DNA of 64,000 nt from Podocnemis expansa (taxonomy: Eukaryota; Chordata; Testudines; Podocnemididae): the NCBI GenBank assembly GCA_007922195.1, contig ML682008.1, positions 6,019,708 to 6,083,707 of the forward strand, read 5' to 3'. Positions within the stretch are counted from its first letter, which is position 1. Every line of letters begins with the position of its first letter. Below, one piece after another: positions 36,305 to 47,129 of this stretch. The notes under the pieces were generated by a model. It searched no databases. It was not told the origin of the DNA and worked only from the letters and a program-made list of their open reading frames with translations. A program made the position numbers and the translations under genes.

Positions 36305-38280
36305 CGTGTCTTGTGTGAGAACAAAGAAAGGGTAGGCATAGGGCACCCGAAGGCTTTACAGGAGCCCTGTAGTTATGGACTGATCTGGCGACTACTGAGT
36401 ACACAGGGAGAAGTAAGGGTATGACAATGCCCCTTATCCAGGATGCAGCCAAGCAATCTGTCTGGTTTAAAGAGAGAAATGAGGATACAAGGTCGTGAGA
36501 TGGCTCAAGGGTGACTGAGGAGACCATGAGACACTAGCCATGGCGTATAGAGTCAAGCCAAGCAGGATATGGCCTACGGCATGCTGGTTAATGACCTGGT
36601 AGCACAGAAGTGCGCATTTCAGCCGAGCCGGCACCACGACTGGGCTCTCGCAGAGAGAGGTTCTGGAAAGGTACTGACCACAAGGTGGCCTGAGGCAATG
36701 TTGATGAGATGGGCCTACTAGGGCCCACAGGGCGCTAGAATGTAAAGGAGGGCCCCATTGGTCTAAGCTTGCGGGGTTTGCCTCTCAAAGCTCTCACTAA
36801 AGCGTGAGGGGGAAGGAGGGGGACAGAAGAGAACTCTTACTACTGTCTAGTCAGCCCCTCGGTGACCAAAGGATCGAAGGGAAGCCATGAAAGGCCGCGG
36901 ACTCAGTACCTATGGTTCGCGTCGGAGGGGTAACGCTACCACCTTGCTATGCCAGTGCTGCCAAGGAGGAAAAACTCTTCAATACATGGATATTGAAGAA
37001 CTCCGCTCCCAAGGAAGGGTCCTTCTTAAGCTAGAGAATGGGACCATCACAGGGTGGCAGCTGCCACATCTGAAGGACACCCCGGGATCAGAGAACCCAA
37101 CAAAGTTTTCTCCCCGGAGGGAGGCAGAGGGCAAATAAAAGGGGTACAACCCCAAACTGTTATATGTTGTATGGAAAATGCGTTCTCTGTGTATCGCACC
37201 ATCAGAACAGCAGTGGGTGTCAATGGGTCCTCGAGAAAGGAAAAAGGGGACCACAGAACTGCCAGGCGCTGCCAATGCGCATGGGGACAAATGCAGTAGC
37301 ACTAAGGAGCTACACGCAGTGTAGTGGGATGGTCTCTTAGGGAGGCAGGGTGGAAGGGGGGGGTCGTGTCCTGCCAGGGAATAGGACTGTAGGGCAAAAG
37401 ATTGCGCAAGTGCCCTGGAAGTAGGGAACCTTCTGTCTGACGTAGATAGCTGTCCAGAAGGCAGTGGATACCAAGGTGGGAACTTATATGTGGGAGGGCA
37501 CACAAAGGGATAGACCTTTTGCAGTTTCCCAACATATGGTACACAACGAGATGTTCCCCTCAGGGTTGTAAAGAGGGTGACCGCGGCCATACTTTGGTGG
37601 GGTTGGGGAAGCGTGGGCTACCTCGGAGAGGGTAGACTAAAGTGAGGATTCCTGAGGTGTGGTAGAATTCGCTCTAGAGATACCTTCCCAATGAAATGGC
37701 TATCCAGGTAGCTGTAATGCTACACAGATGTGTGTCCCTCAGTGTGCAGGAGAAATTCCTGTCGAAAGGGGGTTAGGGTCACAGCGCAGAAGGCGGTGGT
37801 GTGACCAGGGGTGTCCCCTCCCTTTCCCCTGTCCTGGAACGAGGGGGCCTACCTAGGACACCCATCATGGCCACAGGCACAGTCCTGTTGTGAGTAGGCT
37901 TTGGATGTGCACATCTCGGAGCCCTGCTTCAGCTGTGGCTACGAGATGCATCTCCATCCCTCGACAAGGGGTTAGGATGGGGAACGCAGTGGGAAGTATT
38001 TGGGAAGGAAGGCTGTTAGGGATAGGAGAGGGGCGGTTTCTGTCCTCGGGGAAATTGCTGCTTAAGGGGTGGGGGGAGGGGGTAACTATGGTATTGGGGT
38101 ACCGGCACCGTAGGCGGGCATCATTGTCTTGTCAGCCCCCGGCGTCCTGAACTAATTCTTGCCCCTGCAATTGGGGAAGGAGAAGAACGAGGAAGGACTG
38201 GGGTGGTTCCTACCAGACCTGCCTTCCCTACGGAGGGAGGAGGGGTTGGCCATCTGCGGCAGTGATGCCCTAGGGCCCCC
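36305..38280 (-). other. DIRS-like element internal region, unassigned
   Basis: Lies between gag and the CR1 insertion, within the element boundaries. Several open stretches exist on the minus strand (for example 36979-37590), but no reverse transcriptase, RNase H or recombinase motif can be recognised. Confidence 0.5.
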
Positions 38281-38286
38281 TGCACC

Positions 38287-40416
38287 CTAAGAGTAAAGTG
38301 GATGGCAGTGGTCAGAGGGGCCCCTCTTTAGGGAGGGGTGGCCAAAAGCCCTCTTTCTGCTATGAGTGGGGAAGGACAAAAGAGTTGTCCTGCCCGGGGA
38401 ATTGGTAAGCTGAGTCGGGGAGGTCGGTCTGGGAGGGAGAAGGCCAAAGTACTTGGCCTCTCCCTGACGGTCCAGGGCCGTGCCCACCATGGAGAGGCTT
38501 TCAGGGGGAAACAGGATGTTCCCCTCAAAGGGCAGGTCAAGGACTGCCTGCTGTGTGTTGGGGGGTGCTCTAGCCTCCCTGAGCCATGCTACCGTTGGGA
38601 AGGTAACCGTTGAGGCGATGGTGTGGGCTGCAGTGTCCACCGCATTGCGGGCTGAAAGAAGGAGGTCTTGAGAGATTGTTGCCTTCCTCTAGGAAGGCAT
38701 CATACTCATCTCTGGCCTCAAGCGGAAGCATATTTCTAAATCACCCGAGTGACTCCCAGAGATCCAGCAAGTATCTACTGGTTATAGCCTGGTTGTTTGC
38801 CACTCGCAGTTGAAAGGCCGATGAAGAATACACCTTACGGCCTAACAGATCCAGTTCCCTAGTCTCCCTGGAAAGAGGGAGAGGATCCCTGTGGGGGGAG
38901 GGAGGGTCTCTGGCCCCCATTGCCATTTGGACCATGTCCCTGGGGGGAACTTGGTGGCCGGCGAGCGAGGGGTAGTCCAGTCTGGATACCCGATACGTCA
39001 TGCTCCCCATATCCAAAACTGGGGTGACGGAGCTTGGACTCTGCCACCGGGAGCGTGTGAGGTTCCACACGTTCGGGTGGGGTGGGATTGCTAAAGGCGC
39101 CATGCAGGCGAATGCCTGCCCAAACAGGGTATCGCAGGGGGAAGGTTCAGGGGCTCTACCTCCATACCTAAGTGGGCCACGGCCTGGCACAGCAGGTCAA
39201 AATGCGCCAAGAGGTTGCCCATAAAAGACTCTGCTGCCGGGGACAGCACGGCACCGAGGGCCTGCCACGGAGGGGAGGGAGTTCCCTCAGGGGACCATTC
39301 TTGCAGCTGAAATCAGAAGGGTGATGGTGCCGATGTGCGGCGCCAGGGCCATTTGGAGCCCCTAGAAGTTCCCTCTTCTGGGTGGGAGGTGGGGGAAGGC
39401 AATCGGGATTCCTAGCCTGGTGCCGTCAGTGGAGTGGTGTCAGCCCCTACTGGGGTGGAAGCCAGGGGGCTGGACGGCGAGGGTGAGCGTCCCAGATGAA
39501 CCCCGGCCTTCGAAATGAAGGCTGGTTTGCCCCTTCTGATTGGAGGTGGGGCAGGGGGAGTCGGAAGGAGCAGCAGGGCTTGTGCCACCTCCACCGCTTC
39601 TGGGGTGGACTGGACGAGAAGCGACTCCTCGTGAGTCGCGGGCAAGTCCTCGCTAGGGGAGGGAGGACTGGTTGGGCGGGAAGACTCCTGTTCTTTCGGT
39701 GCCGAGGGTGGAGTCCGCCAGTGCTGGGGTGAGGTCGGCACTGGTGAGGCCGGGCTGTATCATGTCGTTGGCACAGGAGACGATATGGCACGGTGCCAAG
39801 CAATGTTCCCCCTAAGCTGCGCAGCCGCGCAGCCCCCCACAGCCCCCCCGTGCAGGGAAGGCTGCTGGCCGCACATGGCTGGTAGCCAGAGTCCCTGCAT
39901 AGAGCTCCTCTGTGGCTGGGAATTTTGAAAACTCCCGCCCAGAGAAGCTCTAATGGAGCATGCCCAGAATATCTGGCCCAGGAGCTGTGAGGGCCATGCA
40001 GGGTAAGCAGAGGAGGGGGGGGGGCCTGCACAGCGAGCAACAGGAGTTGCTCAGCGGCTGGTGGCTGTTAGAGGGAACATTGGTGTCGAGTCGAGCCTGA
40101 TGCTGACAGTGCCGGGCTGACTGAGGGCGACCTCGATCGGTGCTGAGATGCCAAGGCCCGGGTAGGCGCTGCAGTGCTGGAGTTGGCGCTGAGGTGGTGC
40201 GGCGGCGATGGCCACTGGTGGCACGGTGCCGTGTAGGCTTCGGTGCTGAGCTGGGTCTCGTTGCCGGGCTCGAACTCGAAGCCTCGGGTGAAGGATGCTG
40301 AGCCTCCTCCGAGGCTAAGGCACAGCGTCGCTGTTCCCTCTCCCGAGGCACTGCCCGTGGGGATCGTCCCTAGGGAAGGCCTTGCCACACTCGGCACAGG
40401 GCTTAAACTCCAGCAT
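38287..40416 (-). pseudogene. DIRS-like gag, frameshifted and interrupted
   Basis: The start codon is at 40416-40414 on the minus strand. It opens with an N-terminal motif of the type CAECGK...DPHGQC, shifts frame, passes a proline/serine-rich segment interrupted by a MITE (39801-40082), and then gives LDLLGRKVYSS and FQLRVANNQA (38741-39190). After a stop and a frameshift it gives DTAAHTIASTVT and LDLPFEGNILF (38287-38640). This order (Cys motif, proline-rich linker, 'LDLLGRKVYSS', 'LPFEG.ILF') is that of vertebrate DIRS gag proteins, the family from which the LAP2alpha-specific region of TMPO is thought to derive. It is not functional. Confidence 0.75.
39801..40082. mobile_element. MITE of the CAATGTTCCC family inside the gag remnant
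   Basis: Begins CAATGTTCCCCCTAAGCTG and ends ...TTAGAGGGAACATTG, forming terminal inverted repeats. The flanking octamers gtgccaag and gtgtcgag match at 6 of 8. It inserted into the DIRS gag. Relatives lie at 60499-60656 and 58728. Confidence 0.75.
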
Positions 40417-40559
40417 CGTTGATGTGATGTTCTGGTCCGGTGTTGGGGACTCTCACGGTGGAGTTAATCCACAAAGAGATGTGCCCCTCTGGACAGTGAA
40501 TTGAAGGTGAAGAGACAGGCTGCTTGCGATTCACAAGGAGCGGACGTTCCAGATCTGAC

Positions 40560-40757
40560 ACACAAGGCGGAAGAAATGAAACTGAGGAGGGGGCGGGGAG
40601 GTGGCCGTATATGTAGCCACTGGTGGCATGAGGGGCGGTGGCTGCCTCCCCTCTTCTGGCAGGCTAGAACAAGTTTTTTCCGGCCAATCCGGCACTCTGG
40701 CACGGAGACACCTATTACTGAATGCATCCGAGCAGCACTCAAAGAAGAACTATTACT
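40560..40757 (-). repeat. Right inverted terminal repeat of the DIRS-like element
   Basis: Reverse complement of the left repeat (34557-34757), with shared words such as cctattactgaatgcatccg and tatatgtagccac. In minus-strand sense this is the 5' end of the element. Confidence 0.85.
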
Positions 40758-40833
40758 GTCTTGAGGTTGCCTTGTTTACACCTGCATTTTATACCAAGAT
40801 AGCTGATATCATAACTATTGTGTATGGCTAAAC

Positions 40834-41026
40834 CAGGGGTCTCAAACTTGTGGCCCGAGGGCCATATGCAGCCCCTAAAGTTATTTCTTGTGGCCCGCAA
40901 CAACACTACTGTATTGTTACTGATATTTACAATATCATTGTATGAAAAGGTTTCAGTGGTGCAGCCCTTGGGCTAACATACTAGTCCTCATGCATCCCTT
41001 GTGGTGACTTGAGTTTGAGACCCCTG
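40834..41026 (+). mobile_element. hAT-like MITE (193 bp)
   Basis: Starts CAGGGGTCTCAAACTTGTGG and ends GAGTTTGAGACCCCTG, with near-perfect terminal inverted repeats. The flanking octamers ggctaaac and gaataaac match at 6 of 8. The CAGGGGTC end is typical of hAT elements. Confidence 0.85.
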
Positions 41027-41429
41027 GAATAAACAAACACAACCTCAGTGATTTGTACTTGTGTGAAGATAAATTGTAGAAGTCTGAAGCTTATGCAGTA
41101 TCTAAGCTCTGCACAGTTGCATTTCTCCTGAGATCCTTCACACTGCTCCTGCAGAACCCGCCTTCAGATCTGCAAATCATCTGGGCTACTCGGGCTATAA
41201 ATTTCAGGTTTGCTCAGTAAAAAGAAAACAAACATTCTTTGATACATGCAACAAATGGAAAATAAGTAATCTTTAGTTAACCAGGAATTTTGGTTACTCA
41301 GTTTAGGAAGTAGGGATGAATTATTAGGTAGGCAGGCCATTCATTCAGTTTTAAGCTGGATAGTCCTGTTTTGAATGCTTTGTCACCCATCTCTCCCATC
41401 CCACCCACCACAGTACTGACATAAATCTG

Positions 41430-41780
41430 ATTTTATCTGGTAAAACATACGCAGCATGCCAGTTTGCACAACGTGCATCTCCTTCCTTGTTGATATGACT
41501 GGACAAATGAGACTATGGATTCTTTTCCCATTACAAAGGGTAATTTGACTTCAGGCTTCCCATGGTTTGAACCTGTAAACTGCTCTGATTTGCTGTTCCT
41601 GTATGACCTGATCCTATGTTTTATACCCCCTTGCATTTAGTTTCATTCCTTTCTGTAAGTTCACCCATCTTCGAAGCATCTGAGGAAGTGGGATCGTCTC
41701 CCACGAAAGCTCATGCAAAAAATAAATCTGTTAGTCTTCAAGTGCCACACAACTCCTTGTTGTTTTTTCACTGGACAAAT
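41430..41780 (-). mobile_element. Penelope-family repeat
   Basis: Reverse complement of 32266-32690. Readable words are tcttttcccattacaaaggg, atcttcgaagcatctgagga and gttagtcttcaagtgccaca, then the head near 41765. Confidence 0.75.
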
Positions 41781-43972
41781 GATGTGTGTGAAGTCAAGCC
41801 AGCAGGTGAGGGTGGGAACTATTGAAAGGATGATCTATTTTCTGGGATGCATCAGTAACCATTTCAAGTACTGTACAGCATTTGCAGATTAGGGCCTCTC
41901 AAATACTGTGCTGTAATTTAAAAGAGAACACTTCTTCAGAACTGCTTTAAGATTACAGAATAAATCTGTTTTATTGTTCTTTTAACTATTTGCAGTTTTA
42001 TTATTCTCTTAAAGTATACATGATCTCATTCAACTATTTGTTTTCTTTTTCAAATTGTTAGAATTCTAAGGGTCCTTGGTTAAAATTCATTGCTGTTACA
42101 GCTCTGCTGGCTCTGACAGAGTTACATGGGATTAATTTGACCCTTTCCTGTTGGAGTTGCAGTCAGGGCCATCAGAATGTAGCTGTTTCAGATCTAAAGT
42201 AAATCAGGTAGTTGCAAATTGCTAAATGCAGGATCAAACCCTTAATCCTCTTTGGACAACTGTTCACTTAAAAAAAAACAAACAAACAAAAAAAACACTG
42301 TCCCATGGTTTCTAGGCTAAGCTAAACTACTTTTTTTTTTATCTTGCTCTCTCCTGCTAGCTAGTGACAGTTTAAGAACCCATTATCATATGGATTTATG
42401 ATAATGACACATCAGTGGATGGGAAATGTTATCAGCAGGAACTGGAAAGAAATACGTTGATATCATTGGATGGAGTCTCACCTCCATTTGTCATAGAGAT
42501 CTTGGCTCAGGCTCTCTATATAACTAATTCAGCAATAAAAAGAAATCTCATTAGATCAGAATTCTCAGCATTTTACTGTTATGATTGCCTAAAAGGATCA
42601 CTTTGCTTTTGTAGACCTGACACATGATTGAAATGTGTGTTGCAGTGCACTGACTTCATCATTGACTGAAAAAGCTACTTCAGCAATTGCCTGGTTTTAC
42701 ACAATAAAGGGAAAATGGGTACCAGTGATGTTTTCTGCTCTGTAAATTTTCCCCTGTAGCTTGTAATTAATTCTGTGTACACTGGATGCAAGAGATGCAG
42801 AAAAAGTGAGGAACTAGGAAATCTCTTAAGAATTTCACTTAATTTTTTTTTCACATGACAATTAAAGTGTGGAATCAGCATCATTGGTAAAGTAAATCTA
42901 TTTTAATCTGCCTGGTACTGGCAATGGCTATAATTTGTCCCTGAAAAATAAGCTCTATTCCACTATTCAACTTGTGCAGCTTGAAATTATGGGTCAGGGG
43001 CAGGGTGAAGATTTTATAGGGATTTATTGCAGGAGAAATATCTTTGCTCTGGGAATTCTCTTTTTAACATCCAAAGCTTGGTGCAATCTTATCTAAACAC
43101 AAAAACAAACATAAACAACAACAACAAAAAACCCAGCCCTATTAAAAATTGTTTTGAGGAGCCCAAGGGATAGGTCACTTTTTGGATAGTTGATTGAGCA
43201 GCAACCAATGAAGGAGTGAGCTCCTCATAACCATCTCTACAATGGGATGGTGGAATTTTAATCTTGGGCTCATGGGAACCCTCCTGGAATTGGTGAAAGT
43301 TTGTTCTGAGACTTGGGTGTGATTCTCTGCTGCTTTACATCTTGTGCAGTCGTTTACACCATTCCACACTGAATCTAAAATGCTGCTGGGTCAGAACGAT
43401 AGCCTTTTTAAACTTACCTTGTGCTGGCACAGAATCAGATCTGTTGTGTATGTTGTCAAAAAGCAACAGACTCTAGTGAACCTCTTCTGTAATCTAATTG
43501 CTGCTTGAATGTCTTCATTAAGTCATTGCTGGAACCCGTAGAGATGAGAGGAGGGAGAAATATTATAAAGGAGAAATAGGAAAGTAAGGCTTGAAAAATA
43601 AGGTGACAGGCTCCTGGCATAGACCACTAGCCTGCAAAATAGGCAGTACCTTATACACTTGCTTATCTGAAACTGTCTGTAGAGGCTGGTGTGGATACAA
43701 ATACATGGAACAATATTGGATGTAGATATCTGTGGCTAATATTGTGAATATCCATGGATTTGCAGGGCTCTTATTATCTGCTATGTTTTTAAAAGATCTA
43801 CTTGTCTGAATGAATGGAAATCAATGACTCAAGTGACATTTTCCCCTCCTTATTGTGAGGCTGATGTGGCTTGGTTTCTTAAACATTGTGTATTGTCTAG
43901 CAAAGTCATTATCTTGACTGTTCTCCTTAAAGAACTGTCTTTTCTTTTTCTTTTTTTTGTGCTCTTCTGCAG

Positions 43973-44138
43973 AGGGCAAAGAGAAGAGGAGAAATGCGCT
44001 TCATGACTTCAAAAAGACAAGCGAGACTATGCTGATTAAATTAGACACATCACTAATGGGAAGAACCAAGCTGTTAAACACCACAGAGCAATGTGCCAAG
44101 AGATGCAGCAGGAATAAGGGCTTTTCATTCCCTTGCAA
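43973..44138 (+). CDS. HGF: HGF exon 2 (N domain, first half)
   Basis: A 166-bp exon between ctcttctgcag and GTAAGT. It completes Glu26 and encodes GKEKRRNALHDFKK..., ending RNKGFSFPCK. This is the basic N-terminus of mature HGF and the first half of the N (PAN/hairpin-loop) domain, with Cys66, Cys70 and Cys80 of its disulfides. It aligns without gaps to human residues 30-85. A sequon N-T-T lies at residues 61-63, just before the first cysteine; the human chain has N-T-A there. Basic positions corresponding to human Lys58 and Lys63 are Met and Leu; Lys60 is Arg; Lys62, Arg73, Arg76 and Lys78 are kept. Confidence 0.97.
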
Positions 44139-46268
44139 GTAAGTTATTACATCTCTAATATTTTTGTTTCATTATTAAAGTGACCCATATAATACTCTTT
44201 AGCCAAACACACCACCTACTTTAACTTCAGGGGGATAGCTATCCTGGATAGTGTGTTGCCTGAAGTCAAAACACAAATACCTGTTGTTTTACTCTACATG
44301 GTCAGAGGTTCTTTGGTCTTCTCAAACCCTTACCTCGAAATTGGAGGACTTGTTCTGACTTCTTTACCAGCACACCCTATAAAGCATTTTTGCACAATAG
44401 AGCTGAAGAAATTTGCTCAAATTAAGATGTGGATAGCTTGTTTTTGATCTTTGTTGTTGCTAATGTTAATTGAGAGTTGTTGAGATTTCTTCATTACCTA
44501 TAAAATGCTTCTTGTTCATGACCACCGCAAGGTTGCGGCACCACTTTAAGGCATAATTTGTGTGTTTCTCATTGGGAAATCCACACATGGTACATGGATA
44601 CGTGGATGGATGAAGTTCACTGACATACTTAGAATCTCTGGTACAAAAGGATCCAACATTATAGGCTGCATAATGATTATAAATGGTGAATCCAAGCTGT
44701 AACCGTCATGAGGCGCCTGCTATATTTTCTCAACACATCCTGGTGCTGAGTGCCTCCCGATAGTAATACTTGTTTTATAATCTCTTTTGGAACAAAACAC
44801 ATGATTTCATCCATTATGTATTGGATCAGAATTTTCAAGATATATGGCCATGACAACAAACGAAAGAAAATGATTGCAGAGGAGAGACGTAGCTGAATAA
44901 TAGGATCTATCAACACTGAAGGCAGAGGAAGTTTTACCATTGAGTGCAAATGGGAGCAGGATTAGATGACTTATGTAGAGACACTCCCTTGCAAAGATGA
45001 TCCTTGTCTAGAGCCTGATCCTTCCCCCAACTAAAGTCATGAACTTCAGTAGTGTAAATTCTGGTTCCTAAGGCCATTAAGTCTGGTCCTCTGCTACCTT
45101 GTTCTTTGAGTTTTTGTGCACCCCTATGAATGAATGCAAGGCGGGTTTGAAATGCTCCCAGATGAGACTGGCAGCTAGTCTTTTGCACCCACTGGACAGT
45201 TGCTTTTCACTTGCAGTTAATGACTGGGGACTTAATCCTATTCCTTTTGAAGTAAGAGGCATAACTCCCATTGATTTCAGTAGGAACTGGAGCAGGTTGT
45301 ATATAAGGGGTGCAAGTGAGCATGGGATCCTGCCCATTGAGCTGATCTGGAGGAGTACAGGAATGAGCCCCACAATAAAATTACTTAGTAATTGTAGTAT
45401 AAAAATTATATCTGAACTCTGCCAGACTTTGAAGAATGCTAAATTTCTGCACCTGCTGAGGAAAATTGCTTCAAGCTTTCATCAGTTGTGGCTGCTGTTG
45501 TGTCCTGAAAAATGGGTTAATACATGTGTTGTTTTAATCCATTATGAAAAATAATCTAGAAATGCTCATTTTTCCCAATACTTTCTCTTTTGTAAAGGAT
45601 TTTCTAGCATGACTGAGGCCATTGCCTTAATTCAGGAGGAAATCCTTTCCTCTCTGCACAGCCTGAGTGAAAAAGCTGCATACAAGGGAGGTGTACAAGG
45701 CCTTGGGAGGAGTGGGGGAGGTGTTCACTTGCTTCTTGAGTTAGAATGAGTTTCAGATCTGCCTAATCATGGATTCACAGTGCCTGCATCTTCAGCTTCC
45801 CTAAGCTGCTGCTGAACTCTCCTTCCACAGTGTCGGGCAAAGATTTCCATGATGGACAGCTCCATGAGCTGAAGGAAGATGAACACTTCTTGCCTAGAGT
45901 CTGAAAAAACAGCTCTCCCATGTAGCATAACCACCCTTATTTTATGTATCCAGGGCCGCCTGTTGGTACACCCTGGTTTTGGATCCTAAGTGAGGATTGA
46001 TGTAAAGTGCATATAAGGCAACAGGATTTCTTCAGTGCCAGTGAAAAATAAATGTTTAGAAAAAATGCAATTTTTTAAAAGAGTCAATGTTTAGCTTTCA
46101 CTGTTAGGGCTGGGATCCCAACCCTTAGCACTGGGCTAGTGTATGACAACCAGAAAATGAAACTGACAGTAAACGTAAGTCAAAACTGACTAATCAAGCT
46201 TTCAGAATAATTTAATTTTTTTTGTTTCATTGTAAGTTCCAAAATAATAATAATCAGTGTTTTGGGTG

Positions 46269-46290
46269 TTTTTTTTTTTTTTTTTTTTTT
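46269..46290. repeat. Poly-T tract
   Basis: About 22 consecutive T, with a second shorter tract near 46433-46446. The pair brackets about 140 bp, which could be a retroposed segment, but no source is recognised. Confidence 0.8.
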
Positions 46291-47129
46291 GTGATGGTAT
46301 GCAGGAGTATGGAGTATTGGCACCTTTTTTGCTGGGGAAGTAGGGTCAGCAGGGGAAAGGAGCACACTGCTCGAAGAAGGGTGGGAGAGGCATTTTTTAA
46401 ATTTGCTGTCAAGATTTGAGTACTGGCACTTGCTTTTTTTTTTTTTAAGCACTGATGATAAATTTTAGGGAGTGTAATGGCCCAAAAGATGTGGTTGCAA
46501 AAAGGTTGCTAGAAGCCTTTATGTGGAGATGGGGGAAAAAAATTGACCAGAAGAAATCCATGATGGAGTTGGAGGAGGAACTCATGGAAATGGTTGTAAA
46601 TGGTGTATTGAGTGAGTTTAGAAGTGAAGAGGGAAAGGGAAATGAAAATATATTTGGAGAGACAGATAGGATCCATGGTGTTTTTTATGAGGAAAAAGGA
46701 GACCAGACATGACAGTCTGAGGAGAACCGGGCAGAAGAACTCAGGAGGCTGAAGAAAGGGTTGAAGAATGAACATTAGCTGTTTGGAGACCAAAGAACAG
46801 GTAGAGTGATTAGGTGTAGAGATGGAATGAGAAACTTTGTTGGTTTTGATGGGAGAAAAGCTGAAGGGGAGAGAGGCTGTATGCTATCTTTTAATATTTT
46901 TTCTATTAAAAAAAAAAAAGAAGAGAGCTCCTGCACAGAGACAGTGGTTTGTGGCACTAGAAAATGGGGATTTTAGGAAAGAGTTAAAGATAACATACAT
47001 CATTATTAATAAGCCTAGAGAAATGGTGGTAATGCTGGAGACATGGTGCTGTTTGGCAAGCAATGAAGGAGAAGTGGACAAACCTGTAGAGGTGGGAATC
47101 TGTTTGGTCATGATGTATTCTACAGTAGT

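Larger units (their letters stand above)
34548..40757 (-). mobile_element. DIRS-like tyrosine-recombinase retroelement, deleted
   Basis: About 6.2 kb on the minus strand, of which about 1.0 kb is an inserted CR1 and 0.28 kb an inserted MITE. Diagnostic structure: inverted terminal repeats of about 200 bp (34557-34757 against 40560-40757) and an internal complementary region at 34784-34890. The first half of that region complements the left outer edge; the second half complements the right outer edge. The minus strand carries a broken gag (38287-40416). I find no convincing reverse transcriptase or tyrosine recombinase, and the space between gag and the internal complementary region is too short for a full pol, so this is a deletion derivative. 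Confidence 0.85.
24069..43972 (+). other. HGF: HGF intron 1 (19.9 kb)
   Basis: A GT...AG intron between signal exon and N-domain exon. It holds CR1 LINEs, Penelope fragments, a DIRS-like element and hAT MITEs, annotated separately. The stretches 24100-29678, 31620-32260, 34060-34540 and 41790-43970 contain no gene that I recognise. The acceptor is a long T-rich tract followed by ctcttctgcag. Confidence 0.85.
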
